This document shows, piece after piece, positions 39,953-48,892 of a DNA stretch of 53,575 nucleotides (positions within the stretch are counted from its first letter, which is position 1; every line of letters starts with the position of its first letter). The DNA comes from Candidatus Microgenomates bacterium. Lineage in GTDB: Bacteria > Patescibacteriota > Microgenomatia > UBA1400 > UBA12108. Under the pieces are notes generated by a model. It was not told the origin of the DNA and searched no databases. It saw only the letters and a list, made by a program, of their open reading frames with translations. The position numbers and the translations under genes are program-made. The stretch covers positions 1 through 53,575 of the forward strand of contig QEVC01000005.1 in the NCBI GenBank assembly GCA_003576945.1, written 5' to 3'.

Positions 39953-40534
39953 TTAAGCTACCAGCTCTTCTTCATCGCCGATAATCATGATGCGAGAACT
40001 CTCCAAGATGCGAGCGATGAATGGGTCATTGTGAGTTTTGCGATAGGTGAGCTCTTCCTCGGTCATAACAGTATAGTTAATCTCGCGCGACAATTTAGCT
40101 TCGGTCTCACGAATCAAATCAGCGAGCTGGGGCAAGATCACGTCGCCAACCAAGAGTAGATCAACTGTATCTTTGGCACGAGGCATGTGCCTTAAAAACC
40201 TCCCAGAGATCATGGCAAATTTAATGTGCCCTAGCTTAGGTGCGGTTTTGAAAATTGCGAGCCCGAGCCCACTACTTTTACCAACCATGCTCAAAAGTTC
40301 TTTATAATAGAGATAGTTCTTGTTAAGGGTGTAGTAGATACGATTGCCTCGTTTTTCATCTTTGAGAATGCCACAACTGGTGAGATGTATTAATTCACGC
40401 CTGACGGCGTTAATTTCCTCCTCAACTTTGCGAGTGAGTTGTCTAATATAGTACATTTCGGCAGGATTGCTTAAGAACTCCGAGAGGAGTTTAACTCGAA
40501 CTTTAGAGACGATAAAATCTTGCATTGAAGACAT
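39953..40534 (-). CDS. Winged-helix regulator with a degenerate nucleotidyltransferase-like domain
   Basis: A 193-aa protein. Residues 8-75 look like an ArsR-type winged helix (VRVKLLSEFLSNPAEMYYIRQLTRKV split as VRVKLLSEFLSNPAE and MYYIRQLTRKV, then GNRIYYTLNKNYLYY). The C-terminal part has a nucleotidyltransferase-like pattern (AMISGRFLRH ... DTVDLLLVGD) in which the usual GS is changed to SG, so it is probably not catalytic. A good AAGGAG site lies seven bases before the ATG. It is paired with an AbrB-type gene. Target genes unknown. Confidence 0.75.
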   Translation of the reverse strand: MSSMQDFIVSKVRVKLLSEFLSNPAEMYYIRQLTRKVEEEINAVRRELIHLTSCGILKDEKRGNRIYYTLNKNYLYYKELLSMVGKSSGLGLAIFKTAPKLGHIKFAMISGRFLRHMPRAKDTVDLLLVGDVILPQLADLIRETEAKLSREINYTVMTEEELTYRKTHNDPFIARILESSRIMIIGDEEELVA

Positions 40535-40549
40535 AAGTAACTCCTTGGG

Positions 40550-40580
40550 CGTACAACTATATTACTCTTTTATCGTACAA
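40550..40580. promoter_or_regulatory. Direct repeats upstream of the winged-helix regulator
   Basis: Two CGTACAA copies (40550-40556 and 40574-40580), 24 bp apart, flank a TATAGT sequence on the minus strand. They lie just upstream of the regulator's ribosome site and may be its own operator. Confidence 0.4.
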
Positions 40581-40630
40581 AAATGGTGATCGTTATGCAA
40601 TACAACAAAATGGATCGAATGTGACAAATT

Positions 40631-40653
40631 GGGCGGGATGACCCCGCCCCTAC
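40631..40653. repeat. Intergenic palindrome of the GGGCG...GCCCCTAC type, copy 1
   Basis: GGGCGGG and CCCGCCC pair around a short loop, followed by CTAC. The outer bases match the element at 51722-51746 while the inner stem differs. It could also end transcripts, though no T-run follows. Confidence 0.5.
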
Positions 40654-40665
40654 GACGAGAATAAT

Positions 40666-41892
40666 TTAATACGTGACGGTATTATCGGTGGGTAAAATTT
40701 CGACCCAGAGGGTGCCGCGATTGAAGGCGACTGCCTTGCCTTTGCCATCCTTGAAGACGGTTCGACTTTCGCGATCTTTTTTGCTCCAGGTAATCTCGGT
40801 GGCAGTACCATCCTGAAAGAGAATTCCCTTACCTGTGCCGATCACCTCATAGAGCATATGTTTATGATCATCAAGAGGGCCCAGTTCTTTGGTGAATTGG
40901 GCTAAGACAGCCTTAGCGGTAAACTGTTTGTCATCGTTTCTATCTTTGTGAGCTGCATCACCATTGGTGCGAGCATAAGTGTTAGCTGTTTTGTCATAGG
41001 TCCAAGTAACATCAAAGTCATGATAGCTCTCCCAGAATCCAAAAGAGATTTTGGCGACATCGCCGCGAGCGGACTCTGCAGCGTCATCCTTCCAGGTAAA
41101 CTTGGTGAAACCATCTTTCCAATCTAGCTTGGCATTTTTTGGCATCATATCCTTGGGGGCCAAGTTGGTCCAGCCACGAGTGCCTGAGGCATATTTCCAG
41201 AGTTTTTCGGTACTACTATACATCGTGTGCTCGGTAGCAACGGTGCGACCCATCCGCTCATAGTCTCGCCAGAAGGTGGGAAAGCCGATACTAAACTGGT
41301 TGAGGTCATTACCAGTTCGACCTACCCAGCCATAAGAGTTTAATTGTTCGAGCGCTTGGACGCGCTTGTCAGTAGTACAAGTCTTGCCGCCATCAGCACT
41401 ACTGCAGTTGGCACCACCAACGTGCGCGTAGAGTGGATAGTTATATTCAGAGGCGAGGTTAACAAAATGCGTACGGGCAGAACGGACAGGACCCACTATG
41501 GTGTCGGCGCGAGCTACACCACAATAGAATACGGCACCAAAGCGAGTAACGCCACCTTCGGCGACTGCTTCGTATACAATGTCGGCGCTCCCAAGACCAG
41601 ATTGGGGACGGGCATCGACTGAGTTTTCGATCATGACAAAGAGAGGTCTTCTGGTTTCCCAGACTTTTTGTTCGGAGATCGTATACATCGCGCCGTTGAT
41701 CGGACACTCGGCTGTACGTGGAGCCGAAGGATCAATGTTTAGTCCACCCCCAACTGAAGGGGTAGCAACGGGAGTGATGGGGCCGGCTGAGTCTGGTGTA
41801 TAAAGATAGAGCGTCATCCCATAGCTAGTGGCTGTAGAAAAGCCGAAAGCGAGTAGAGCCATGATTAGTGATTTGAGTATGGGATTTTTCAT
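40666..41892 (-). CDS. DUF3048 (YerB-like) secreted protein
   Basis: A 408-aa protein with an N-terminal signal/anchor (ILKSLIMALLAFGFSTATS). The DUF3048 N-terminal domain is recognised by PLFVMIENSVDARPQSGLGS then ADIVYEAVAEGGVTRFGAVF (about 80-120) and GPVRSARTHFV. The C-terminal DUF3048 part contains TWSKKDRESRTVF-like strands near the end. The family is extracellular and of unknown function, known from YerB of Bacillus. It follows the DUF4446 gene after 11 nt with an AAGGAA site. Confidence 0.9.
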   Translation of the reverse strand: MKNPILKSLIMALLAFGFSTATSYGMTLYLYTPDSAGPITPVATPSVGGGLNIDPSAPRTAECPINGAMYTISEQKVWETRRPLFVMIENSVDARPQSGLGSADIVYEAVAEGGVTRFGAVFYCGVARADTIVGPVRSARTHFVNLASEYNYPLYAHVGGANCSSADGGKTCTTDKRVQALEQLNSYGWVGRTGNDLNQFSIGFPTFWRDYERMGRTVATEHTMYSSTEKLWKYASGTRGWTNLAPKDMMPKNAKLDWKDGFTKFTWKDDAAESARGDVAKISFGFWESYHDFDVTWTYDKTANTYARTNGDAAHKDRNDDKQFTAKAVLAQFTKELGPLDDHKHMLYEVIGTGKGILFQDGTATEITWSKKDRESRTVFKDGKGKAVAFNRGTLWVEILPTDNTVTY

Positions 41893-41903
41893 AAAAAATT
41901 TCC

Positions 41904-42365
41904 TTAACGCTTGATAATCTTTTGTTCGTCGCTAGAGAGAGGGTGTTCTATTCCTACTCCCCCTTTAACTGATTTTACATAGAAACGAGTATTTTCTCTA
42001 CTATGTAAGGATGTTATGACTATACCATCTTTGTTGCCATCTAAGATAGCCAGAAGAAAACTCTGATCCCCGCCAGTGTCGCCGAAGGGATTAAAGCGCT
42101 TGAGAGTAAGGGTTTGAAGATGGGTTTTAACCTGAGACTCGAGCGAGGTGAGCTCTTTACGAGTGATGGCATTGCCCCTTTCGTGTTCGCTAAGTGTTTT
42201 TTGAATGCCCTCTAGAGCCTTGATTAAGTTTTTTGGCTCAACTCCTTTGGTTAGCGTGTTGTAATGCCTGGTCATGCGACGCAGGGAAATAAAGACAATA
42301 AAGGTGAAGACTAGGTTGAGACCGAGCACAATCAAAACAACGATTAATTCGAGAGACAGAGTCAT
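41904..42365 (-). CDS. DUF4446 family protein
   Basis: A 153-aa protein with one N-terminal membrane helix (LIVVLIVLGLNLVFTFIVF) and a cytoplasmic coiled-coil helix. The C-terminal DUF4446 motif is RFNPFGDTGGDQSFLLAILD followed by DGIVITSLHSRENTRFYVKS. Function unknown, but the family is common in Firmicutes and Patescibacteria. It probably begins the operon with the DUF3048 gene. TGC-TATCAT ends seven bases before the ATG. Confidence 0.9.
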   Translation of the reverse strand: MTLSLELIVVLIVLGLNLVFTFIVFISLRRMTRHYNTLTKGVEPKNLIKALEGIQKTLSEHERGNAITRKELTSLESQVKTHLQTLTLKRFNPFGDTGGDQSFLLAILDGNKDGIVITSLHSRENTRFYVKSVKGGVGIEHPLSSDEQKIIKR

Positions 42366-42388
42366 GACATGTATGATAGCATGAAGCT

Positions 42389-42988
42389 ATGGCATACGTT
42401 AGCTTTGATGCTCACGCAAGTGAGACGGGAGTAGATTTTGGTACAAAGTGGAGTGCAATATTAAAAATTGCATCCTTATTTGGATTTGCGCTCGTAATAG
42501 GTTTAATTTTGCTTATTCGCAACCTGGGTGATGGTGGAGTTAATCAAGTAACAGTCTCAAACAATTTTGGAGTCATCGAGTTTAAGGTCCCATATAAGAA
42601 CACACTTTATGAGAACTTTGGATTTGTACAGGAACCAAAGGTAACAATGCCGCTTAAGACATTGGAGGGGTATGTTGATACTACTTTCCTACTAGATTCA
42701 GGTGCGGTGGTTTCGACACTCCCTCTTCAGGCAGCGCATGATACTGGAGTAGATCTCGCCAAAGCCAAGCGCATTACGCTGCAAGGATTTTCTGGTGTAC
42801 CAGCGTTTGCCTATATGGACAAAATCATTATTCAGATTGGTGGAGTTGATTTTGAATTCCCGGCAACATTTACAGAATCTAACGCGACGACATATATCCT
42901 AGGAAGAAAAGGGTTGTTTGACGACTTTACGATTAACTTTGACCATGAAAACCGAGCAATAACAATAAAAGGCAAATCTACAAAATGA
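42389..42988 (+). CDS. Membrane-anchored retropepsin-like aspartic protease
   Basis: A 199-aa protein with one membrane helix (ILKIASLFGFALVIGLILLI split over about 25-45) and a single retropepsin-like domain. The active-site motif is TFLLDSGAVVSTLP (Asp near residue 103), and the second hydrophobic-Gly-hydrophobic element is TTYILGRKGLFDDFTINFD. Like viral retropepsins, it must work as a dimer. A substrate is not known. It stands divergent from DUF4446 and is followed after 30 nt by a TIG-domain gene. Confidence 0.85.
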   Translation: MAYVSFDAHASETGVDFGTKWSAILKIASLFGFALVIGLILLIRNLGDGGVNQVTVSNNFGVIEFKVPYKNTLYENFGFVQEPKVTMPLKTLEGYVDTTFLLDSGAVVSTLPLQAAHDTGVDLAKAKRITLQGFSGVPAFAYMDKIIIQIGGVDFEFPATFTESNATTYILGRKGLFDDFTINFDHENRAITIKGKSTK

Positions 42989-43018
42989 TCAGACACACGT
43001 TATAATGAGAGGAAAGCT

Positions 43019-43837
43019 ATGACAGAAAATATCTACGATCGCATCAATCGAACACTTTCCTGGAAGAGAGTACTGACTTTTAACCTGGGCTTGTTTTTGA
43101 TTTTGATCATTCCTCTATCGGTCAGACTTGCTCAAGAGGACACGGAAAACCGCTCGGGAGCAGCGGGTGAAATCGATGTTCCGGTGGTTACCCCACCTCC
43201 ATCATACCCTGTCGAAGCACCAAGACTTGATAGAGTCAGCATGTTCTTTGGGAAGAAGGGAGACACGATTGTTTTGATAGGCAACAACTTTGGAGATTAC
43301 CAATGGGGTAGCTCGGTCTATGTCGGCAACTCCCTAGCTCCGAGTGACGCAATCGTCCGGTGGAGTAATAGCATTATTGAGGTTAAAATCCCAGAGACTG
43401 CTAGAAGTGGCAAGGTATGGCTGAGCGTAAATGGAAGAGACGCTTCTTGGGATGGCAACCTACTGCTCTATGATGAGACCTTTAGTACTAAAGTGGGACT
43501 TAATAGAATTAGTGCCACGGAAGCCCAGTTCGTCGTCAATGGTGCCACAAAATATACAAATGGCTTAGTTGAGCTTGGCTATGTATCTGAACCACTTAGC
43601 ATTACAGCTCTCGAGAATGTTGCGATTGAAAGTCAGACTCCAGGAGCCGATGCGCTAGGAAAGAAAATGCAGGTTCGTTTTAGCGTAGGTAGCAACTCCC
43701 CAACACAACAGACAATATTTAATATTAACCATCCTGGAATTGGGGCGATAGATCTAGTCCGGGTTGAGCTTTATGGTGAGAGTGGAAATATACTCCCCCT
43801 CTTTGCAGATCCACTGGCGATGAAGGTTCTTCCCTAA
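43019..43837 (+). CDS. TIG/IPT-domain surface protein
   Basis: A 272-aa protein with an N-terminal anchor (VLTFNLGLFLILIIPLSV), a Pro-rich spacer, and an IPT/TIG immunoglobulin-like domain (about 72-155: GKKGDTIVLIGNNFGDYQWG ... PETARSGKVWLSVNG). The C-terminal 110 residues form a second beta-rich domain. An AGAGGAAAG site precedes the ATG. It is probably co-transcribed with the retropepsin-like gene. The stop overlaps the uppP end by four bases. Confidence 0.8.
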   Translation: MTENIYDRINRTLSWKRVLTFNLGLFLILIIPLSVRLAQEDTENRSGAAGEIDVPVVTPPPSYPVEAPRLDRVSMFFGKKGDTIVLIGNNFGDYQWGSSVYVGNSLAPSDAIVRWSNSIIEVKIPETARSGKVWLSVNGRDASWDGNLLLYDETFSTKVGLNRISATEAQFVVNGATKYTNGLVELGYVSEPLSITALENVAIESQTPGADALGKKMQVRFSVGSNSPTQQTIFNINHPGIGAIDLVRVELYGESGNILPLFADPLAMKVLP

Positions 43838-44613
43838 AGCAGGTAGTAAAGAATGACTGCAGTTATCAGTCGGTAGTAACCGAAAATTTTTAGGTTGTGG
43901 GAACTTAGATAGTTAATAAGCCAGCGCATTACCCAAAGTGCAGAGAGAAAAGCACTCATAGTCCCCAAGAATAAATATAGTACTTCACTTGAGGAAATTG
44001 TACTTAATAAAGATCGATTTTGATAAAGGTCGAGGGAGGTTGCAGCAAGAATGGTGGGGAGTGAGAGCATAAAAGCGTATTTGGCAGCTGACGCGCGTTT
44101 ATACCCTAGTGCGAGCATTCCGAGAAGAATTGAGCCTGAGCGAGAAAAACCTGGAACTGTAGACATGGCTTGAAATAAGCCTATTATGAGAGCGTGGCGA
44201 ATGGATATATCTGAAAGTTTTTTTGAGAGATTGAGATGTTTATTTGTGACTAACCATTCCAAAATAATAAAGAGTAGTCCAACTAGTGCAAAAACGGACA
44301 ACTGTAGAATTGTGTTTTCGAAGAAGTATCCCTTAATTAGTTTATAGAGGACCCCGCCGACGATGGCAGTTGGAATGAATGAGTAAAAAAGGTTTTTTTG
44401 CAACTGTCGATTTGAGACTAACTTTTCTTTATATAACCAAATGATGGAGATGATTGCCCCAGATTGAATAACAACCTCAAAAAGTTTAAGAAAATCATTT
44501 TGAGTAAGTGCGAGGAGTTTGGATGCAGCAATTAGATGAAAAGTTGAAGATACGGGGATAAACTCTGTTAAACCCTCAACGATGCCAAGAATGATGCTGT
44601 AGAGCGCTGTCAT
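43834..44613 (-). CDS. uppP: Undecaprenyl-diphosphate phosphatase
   Basis: A 259-aa BacA-type membrane phosphatase that recycles the lipid carrier for cell-wall synthesis. The two signature regions are present: EGLTEFIPVSSTFHL (about 13-27, where Phe replaces the usual Gly) and PGFSRSGSILLG (about 154-165, active-site Arg and Ser). Length is normal. It follows the TM-helix gene on the same strand with a 9-nt gap. Loss of this enzyme in other bacteria raises bacitracin sensitivity. Confidence 0.95.
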   Translation of the reverse strand: MTALYSIILGIVEGLTEFIPVSSTFHLIAASKLLALTQNDFLKLFEVVIQSGAIISIIWLYKEKLVSNRQLQKNLFYSFIPTAIVGGVLYKLIKGYFFENTILQLSVFALVGLLFIILEWLVTNKHLNLSKKLSDISIRHALIIGLFQAMSTVPGFSRSGSILLGMLALGYKRASAAKYAFMLSLPTILAATSLDLYQNRSLLSTISSSEVLYLFLGTMSAFLSALWVMRWLINYLSSHNLKIFGYYRLITAVILYYLL

Positions 44614-44622
44614 AAAAGACCA

Positions 44623-45315
44623 TTAGTCTCTAAGTTCTTTTTGAATAGCCTTGTACCACTCAACCAAGACCTTGCTAACCAAATCTTTCGCACCAAGACC
44701 AATGGCGAGACCAAATCCAAGTGAAAGCATTGAAACAAAGCCAATGAATAGGATATTGATAAAGCTTGCGGCAATGTTTAACTCTGATAAGGCTGCGAGG
44801 ATGGCGATTGTTACAACGGTATAGCTGCTCACCTTACCCATTAAGCGGGCTGTTTTTAAGTCGATGGAAGAGAGTGATCCTTTAACTAATCCCTCAACTA
44901 ATCCTGCCAATAGTACGCCAAGTGCAACCACTAGGACCGCAGAAACCACACTCGGAACGTAGGTGAGAATGCCTGTTAAGACTTCGGCTACTGAGCTGAG
45001 CCCGGCAATACTTGTAGCGCTAATAAAGAAGGTGATGACAATGATCCATTTGACTGCACCAGCGATTAGATCTTCTAATTTATGTGTAACCTCTGCTTTT
45101 TTGAGAAAAAGCTGGAACTTACTATCATGAACGAGTTGGTCAAACTTGACTAATCGGAGTGCCTTAATAATGAGACTAGAAATATAGTTACCAAAAATAA
45201 CACCCAAAATGGCGATGAGGATTGCAAAAATAATACGTGGAATATAGGCGACTAATGAGCCCATGGTTTGGTCCCAAGCCATATTTAGACTGCGTGTCCA
45301 AAGATTAAAATCCAT
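44623..45315 (-). CDS. Conserved-TM-helix membrane protein (CmpX/MscS-related)
   Basis: A 230-aa protein with five predicted helices. It has two 'conserved TM helix' repeats (IPRIIFAILIAILGVIFGNY and YVPSVVSAVLVVALGVLLAG) and ends FGLAIGLGAKDLVSKVLVEWY, the helix that lines the pore in MscS-like channels. The cytoplasmic beta domain of MscS is missing. Ion-channel activity is possible. An AAGGAGG site lies seven bases before the ATG; the AI-2E gene precedes it by 12 nt. Confidence 0.82.
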   Translation of the reverse strand: MDFNLWTRSLNMAWDQTMGSLVAYIPRIIFAILIAILGVIFGNYISSLIIKALRLVKFDQLVHDSKFQLFLKKAEVTHKLEDLIAGAVKWIIVITFFISATSIAGLSSVAEVLTGILTYVPSVVSAVLVVALGVLLAGLVEGLVKGSLSSIDLKTARLMGKVSSYTVVTIAILAALSELNIAASFINILFIGFVSMLSLGFGLAIGLGAKDLVSKVLVEWYKAIQKELRD

Positions 45316-45327
45316 GTTCTGCCCTCC

Positions 45328-46308
45328 TTAGCTATTGTTTGTTGATAACTCAGTAATTACAGTTTGCGCGACTAAGTATAGTGGCATAGCTAGGATGGCG
45401 CCCATTACGCCACCAAGGGTATAGCCAACCAAGAGGACAATGATAGTTGCGAGAGGGGCAGTACCGGTTGCAGACTGCATTACCTTGGGGACAATAAGAT
45501 TATTTTCTAGCTGCTGAATCAAAATGCTCATCGCGAGTGCACCGAACCCCACAAGTGGAGAAACAGCAAAACCCATAAGGACAGCGGGAATTGCGGCGAT
45601 GGTTGGACCTAGATTAGGAACAGCCTCCAGCAAACCTGCGAGAGTTGCAAGTGGGAGTGCGTAGGGTATACCAAGAGAAACTAGTCCAATATAAGTTAAG
45701 AGACCAATAATAACCATTAAGATTAACTCGCCCCGTACCCAGCCACCTACTTGTCTCTCGGTAGCATGGACCAATCTTTCAGCTCTAATCTCTGCGTTTT
45801 TGTTATCGAATAGACGGAGCAAGTATTTGTGCAAGTGAGGGCGCTCGACGATTAAGTAATACGTCATAAAGAAAACAGCCATGACATTTAAGGCATTGCC
45901 AAATACTCCAGCAGCCAATTTGAGAATGTTGCTTGGGACACTACCCAAATACTCGCTAGTAAAAGAAGGATCAAAGCGAGTATTAAAAGTGTCTTCTAAG
46001 TTGTGGAGGTAGGTTGGTAGAGCTTGTGACAAACCCTTGGTCTGACTAACTACAGCCGGGATTAGCGAAGCAACTAGTGTCGAGAACAGGGCGATGATCG
46101 CTATATATACAGTTAAAACTGTCAGGATCGTTGGGATTCTCCACTTCTGGGTATAACGAACTAAAGGATTGATGGCTGTCATGAGAATGAAGGAGATAAA
46201 AACCAGGACGAGAATGCTTCTTACCTGGTAAGTAATATAAATAGCTAGAATCGACGATAGCATGTAAAAAATACTTTTGGGGGTGATCTCAACGTGATAT
46301 GTGGTCAT
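45328..46308 (-). CDS. AI-2E family transporter (PerM-like)
   Basis: A 326-aa membrane protein with about eight helices and the family signature near the C-terminus: EAVPNLGPTIAAIPAVLMGF and LVGYTLGGVMGAILAMPLYLV. Family members include TqsA and sodium/proton antiporters, so the solute cannot be named from sequence. The start overlaps the miaA end by 20 nt and has a GGAG site, so translation follows miaA closely. Confidence 0.9.
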   Translation of the reverse strand: MTTYHVEITPKSIFYMLSSILAIYITYQVRSILVLVFISFILMTAINPLVRYTQKWRIPTILTVLTVYIAIIALFSTLVASLIPAVVSQTKGLSQALPTYLHNLEDTFNTRFDPSFTSEYLGSVPSNILKLAAGVFGNALNVMAVFFMTYYLIVERPHLHKYLLRLFDNKNAEIRAERLVHATERQVGGWVRGELILMVIIGLLTYIGLVSLGIPYALPLATLAGLLEAVPNLGPTIAAIPAVLMGFAVSPLVGFGALAMSILIQQLENNLIVPKVMQSATGTAPLATIIVLLVGYTLGGVMGAILAMPLYLVAQTVITELSTNNS

Positions 46309-47164
46309 ATATCTCCTCTATACTCATTCTACCACGATCATACCAGATGACGTTTTGCTTGCGAAAGTATGTGAGCTGACGCTTTGCATACCTTAGCTCA
46401 TCGAGCGTCCAAAGCTCGACTAATTCACCTAGTGATATTTCGCCTAATATATACCTGCGAATTTGGAGGTAGCCGAGAGCCGATATACCTTGAATATTAG
46501 ATCCATATTTTGAGAGCAAGTTTTCTGTCTCTTTAATTGCACCACTATCTATACGAGCAAGAACTCGCTCTCTAATCACTTTTTTCTGCATCTCTAAGTC
46601 TTGATAATATAGTCCAATAAGTGGTTGTGTAACAGTAGGCACTGAGGAAATGGTGGTATTTAGACCAGTGGAGGAAACCTCGATTGCGCGAACAAGTCTT
46701 CGTGGATTTAACTGGTCAGAGTGGTTAAGTTGATTGAATTTGGAAATATTTTTCTGCTTCAAAATTTCCTGCAACTCTCCCACTGATAACTTTTCTAGTT
46801 TGGCACGTAACTCAGGGTTGATTGGAACTACTAAGGTTTCGATACCACTGGTTAAGGCGCGAACATAGAAACCAGTGCCGCCAACGACGATTACCTGTCT
46901 CCCCGCATCTTGCGCCTTATCGTATAGTGGTTTTACAGTGTCGTACCACTGACTCACCGAGAAATCTTGGTTGGGACCTACCAGGTTTATGCCTTTAATA
47001 TCAATATTCTTGGGGTGATCTTTGCCGGTAACAACATCCATCTCTCGATAGACTTGTCTACTATCAGCAGAAATAACCAGGCTGCCCGGTGATTTATTGG
47101 CGAGCATGACAGCAAGCTTAGTTTTGCCAGTGCCGGTTGTGCCAACGACAAATATCGCACCCAT
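46289..47164 (-). CDS. miaA: tRNA dimethylallyltransferase
   Basis: A 291-aa enzyme that adds an isoprenyl group to A37 of tRNAs reading UNN codons. P-loop GTTGTGKTKL (near residue 8) and the following SADSRQVYREMDVVTGK are typical, as are GGTGFYVRAL (about 96) and the conserved RRLVRAIE. The frame begins at a GTG (47191), but the ATG at 47164 gives the usual N-terminal distance to the P-loop. The gene lies at the end of the ABC-2 permease gene with a 4-nt gap. Confidence 0.95.
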   Translation of the reverse strand: MGAIFVVGTTGTGKTKLAVMLANKSPGSLVISADSRQVYREMDVVTGKDHPKNIDIKGINLVGPNQDFSVSQWYDTVKPLYDKAQDAGRQVIVVGGTGFYVRALTSGIETLVVPINPELRAKLEKLSVGELQEILKQKNISKFNQLNHSDQLNPRRLVRAIEVSSTGLNTTISSVPTVTQPLIGLYYQDLEMQKKVIRERVLARIDSGAIKETENLLSKYGSNIQGISALGYLQIRRYILGEISLGELVELWTLDELRYAKRQLTYFRKQNVIWYDRGRMSIEEIYDHISR

Positions 47165-47168
47165 ATTA

Positions 47169-47954
47169 TTATTCAACTGAAATAAGTCCACGTTTTAAAA
47201 TGTGATTGTAGCTACTGATTAGGAGATATAGTGCAATTAAAAGATAAGCTACACATAGCAAGAATGGAGGAAGAAGAGCATTTAATGGAACAGGGTTGCC
47301 AGCGATCTCACTGCGCATCGCTTCGAACACATAACTAGCTGGGACATAGGTCGCAATAGTTTGGGCCCAGGATGGAAGAGTACTAATTGAGTAATATACC
47401 CCCACAAAAGGCGAGATGAGATGGATAGCAGTCCAGGCTAGAGTCTGAATTTTGGTGCCATAGCGCATAATAATCCCACTAACTAACAGGCCAAATACCC
47501 ACCCAAAAATGATTAAGATGCCTGCCCAAGGTAAGAGTTTTATTCCCAGGGTATAAATATTGGTTTGATATAGCGCGATTGCGACTGCGCTTGCGAAAGC
47601 AAAAGAAACGGCTGCTTTCAGGATTCCAATCAGCATTAGAGTGGTAATCCATTCGATAAATTTTACGGGAGTGGTAAATAAGTTGACGAGATTCCTATTC
47701 CAGAGATCTTCGAGTAGACTCACGGTGATTTCGTATTGCCCGCGCCATGGGAAAATCCAGAGGATTATTCCACCCAATAAGGCTAGAACAATTGTGTTAT
47801 TTAGTGCCCCAGTTTTGACTAAGTATTGACTGGTGAGTCCCCACATAAGTAGATCAACGACAGGCCAAAAGAACATGTCGGTTAGACGATCATAGGATCT
47901 TAGAAGATTGTAATAGTACCTAAGGAAGAGTCCCCATAAACGATGAAATTTCAT
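47169..47954 (-). CDS. ABC-2 type export permease
   Basis: A 261-aa permease with six predicted helices and a region RYGTKIQTLAWTAIHLISPF then VGVYYSISTLP typical of ABC-2 permeases for polysaccharide or drug export. It overlaps the upstream ATPase gene by four bases (ATGA), so the two form one transporter with a homodimeric permease. The short helix around FRLWGLFLRYYYNLLRS-like N-terminus (HRLWGLFLRYYYNLLRSYDR) is an amphipathic elbow. Substrate unknown. Confidence 0.85.
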   Translation of the reverse strand: MKFHRLWGLFLRYYYNLLRSYDRLTDMFFWPVVDLLMWGLTSQYLVKTGALNNTIVLALLGGIILWIFPWRGQYEITVSLLEDLWNRNLVNLFTTPVKFIEWITTLMLIGILKAAVSFAFASAVAIALYQTNIYTLGIKLLPWAGILIIFGWVFGLLVSGIIMRYGTKIQTLAWTAIHLISPFVGVYYSISTLPSWAQTIATYVPASYVFEAMRSEIAGNPVPLNALLPPFLLCVAYLLIALYLLISSYNHILKRGLISVE

Positions 47955-48865
47955 ACAGTCTTTTCCTTTGCCACTTTCATAAAGTAGTCTTCTAAATTGG
48001 GCTTATCGATATTAATTTCACTGTATTGAATGTTTAGCTTGGTTAATTCATATAGGAATAGTGGGAGAATTTTCTCTTTAATTTCGATGCGAGTGACCCC
48101 ATCAAGAACAGTCGAGGTAAGCTTTCTCCTGCGCAACAGCTCGTCCAGTTTTGAGTCATTTTTGGTGATACGCAAATTTAAATAACAGTCCTCGATTTTT
48201 TTGGCGAGATTGGCTGGAGTGTCGATGTCAAAAATCAAGCCGTCTTTGAGAATCAAAACGCGATCACAAAGTTCTTCGACCTCCGCCATGTTGTGACTGG
48301 TTAGGATAATGCTTTTGTTGTAAGTCGCTCGTTGCTTAGCAAAAAACTCTCGCATGTAACTGGCAACTTCGGGATCGAGGCTAGCGGTGGGTTCGTCCAA
48401 GAGTAGTAGCCGCGGATAGTTAACCATAGATCTCGCTAGATTGACCCGCGTTTTTTGGCCAGCGGATAGGGAGGCAACTGGCATGTTCCATATTTTTTCT
48501 AGTCGGAAGAGTTCCATTACCTGCTTTAGCCTTTTTTTGCGATCTGTAATCTGGTAGAGATAAGATGACCAAGTTAGGTTTTCTTTGACGCTAAGTCGCC
48601 ATGGCATATCAACGTAGGTTGAAGAAAAGTTAACTGATTCAAGAATTTCGGATTTGTGAGTAGCAATATCCTGACCAAAAATCTTAATACTGCCGCTAGT
48701 TGGGGTGAGAATGCCAAGGAGCATCTGAAGGGTTGTGGTCTTGCCGGCACCATTAGGACCGAGGATCCCCAGGATTTCACCTTCGGCCACGTCAAAGCTA
48801 ATCCCCTTGATAATTGGAGATTGCTTAAATGTCTTAGTTAAGTTATTTACCTCAAGAACTGACAT
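47951..48865 (-). CDS. ABC transporter ATPase subunit (second system)
   Basis: A 304-aa ATPase: Walker A GPNGAGKTT, signature LSAGQKTRVNLARSM, Walker B LLLLDEPTASLD, and switch His in LTSHNMAEVEELCDRV. A C-terminal extension of about 90 residues is typical for exporters of the NatA/DrrA type. The ATG at 48865 is preferred to the frame start at 48889, because TATACT with TGG extension lies six bases before it. It pairs with the permease at 47169. Confidence 0.93.
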   Translation of the reverse strand: MSVLEVNNLTKTFKQSPIIKGISFDVAEGEILGILGPNGAGKTTTLQMLLGILTPTSGSIKIFGQDIATHKSEILESVNFSSTYVDMPWRLSVKENLTWSSYLYQITDRKKRLKQVMELFRLEKIWNMPVASLSAGQKTRVNLARSMVNYPRLLLLDEPTASLDPEVASYMREFFAKQRATYNKSIILTSHNMAEVEELCDRVLILKDGLIFDIDTPANLAKKIEDCYLNLRITKNDSKLDELLRRRKLTSTVLDGVTRIEIKEKILPLFLYELTKLNIQYSEINIDKPNLEDYFMKVAKEKTV

Positions 48866-48892
48866 CAGATAAGTATACCACCAGATCAAATA

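Noticed and set aside
39755-40534. Toxin-antitoxin pair
   Set aside because: The AbrB-type protein looks like an antitoxin, but the neighbour has a degenerate nucleotidyltransferase motif and a DNA-binding domain, not a recognisable toxin.
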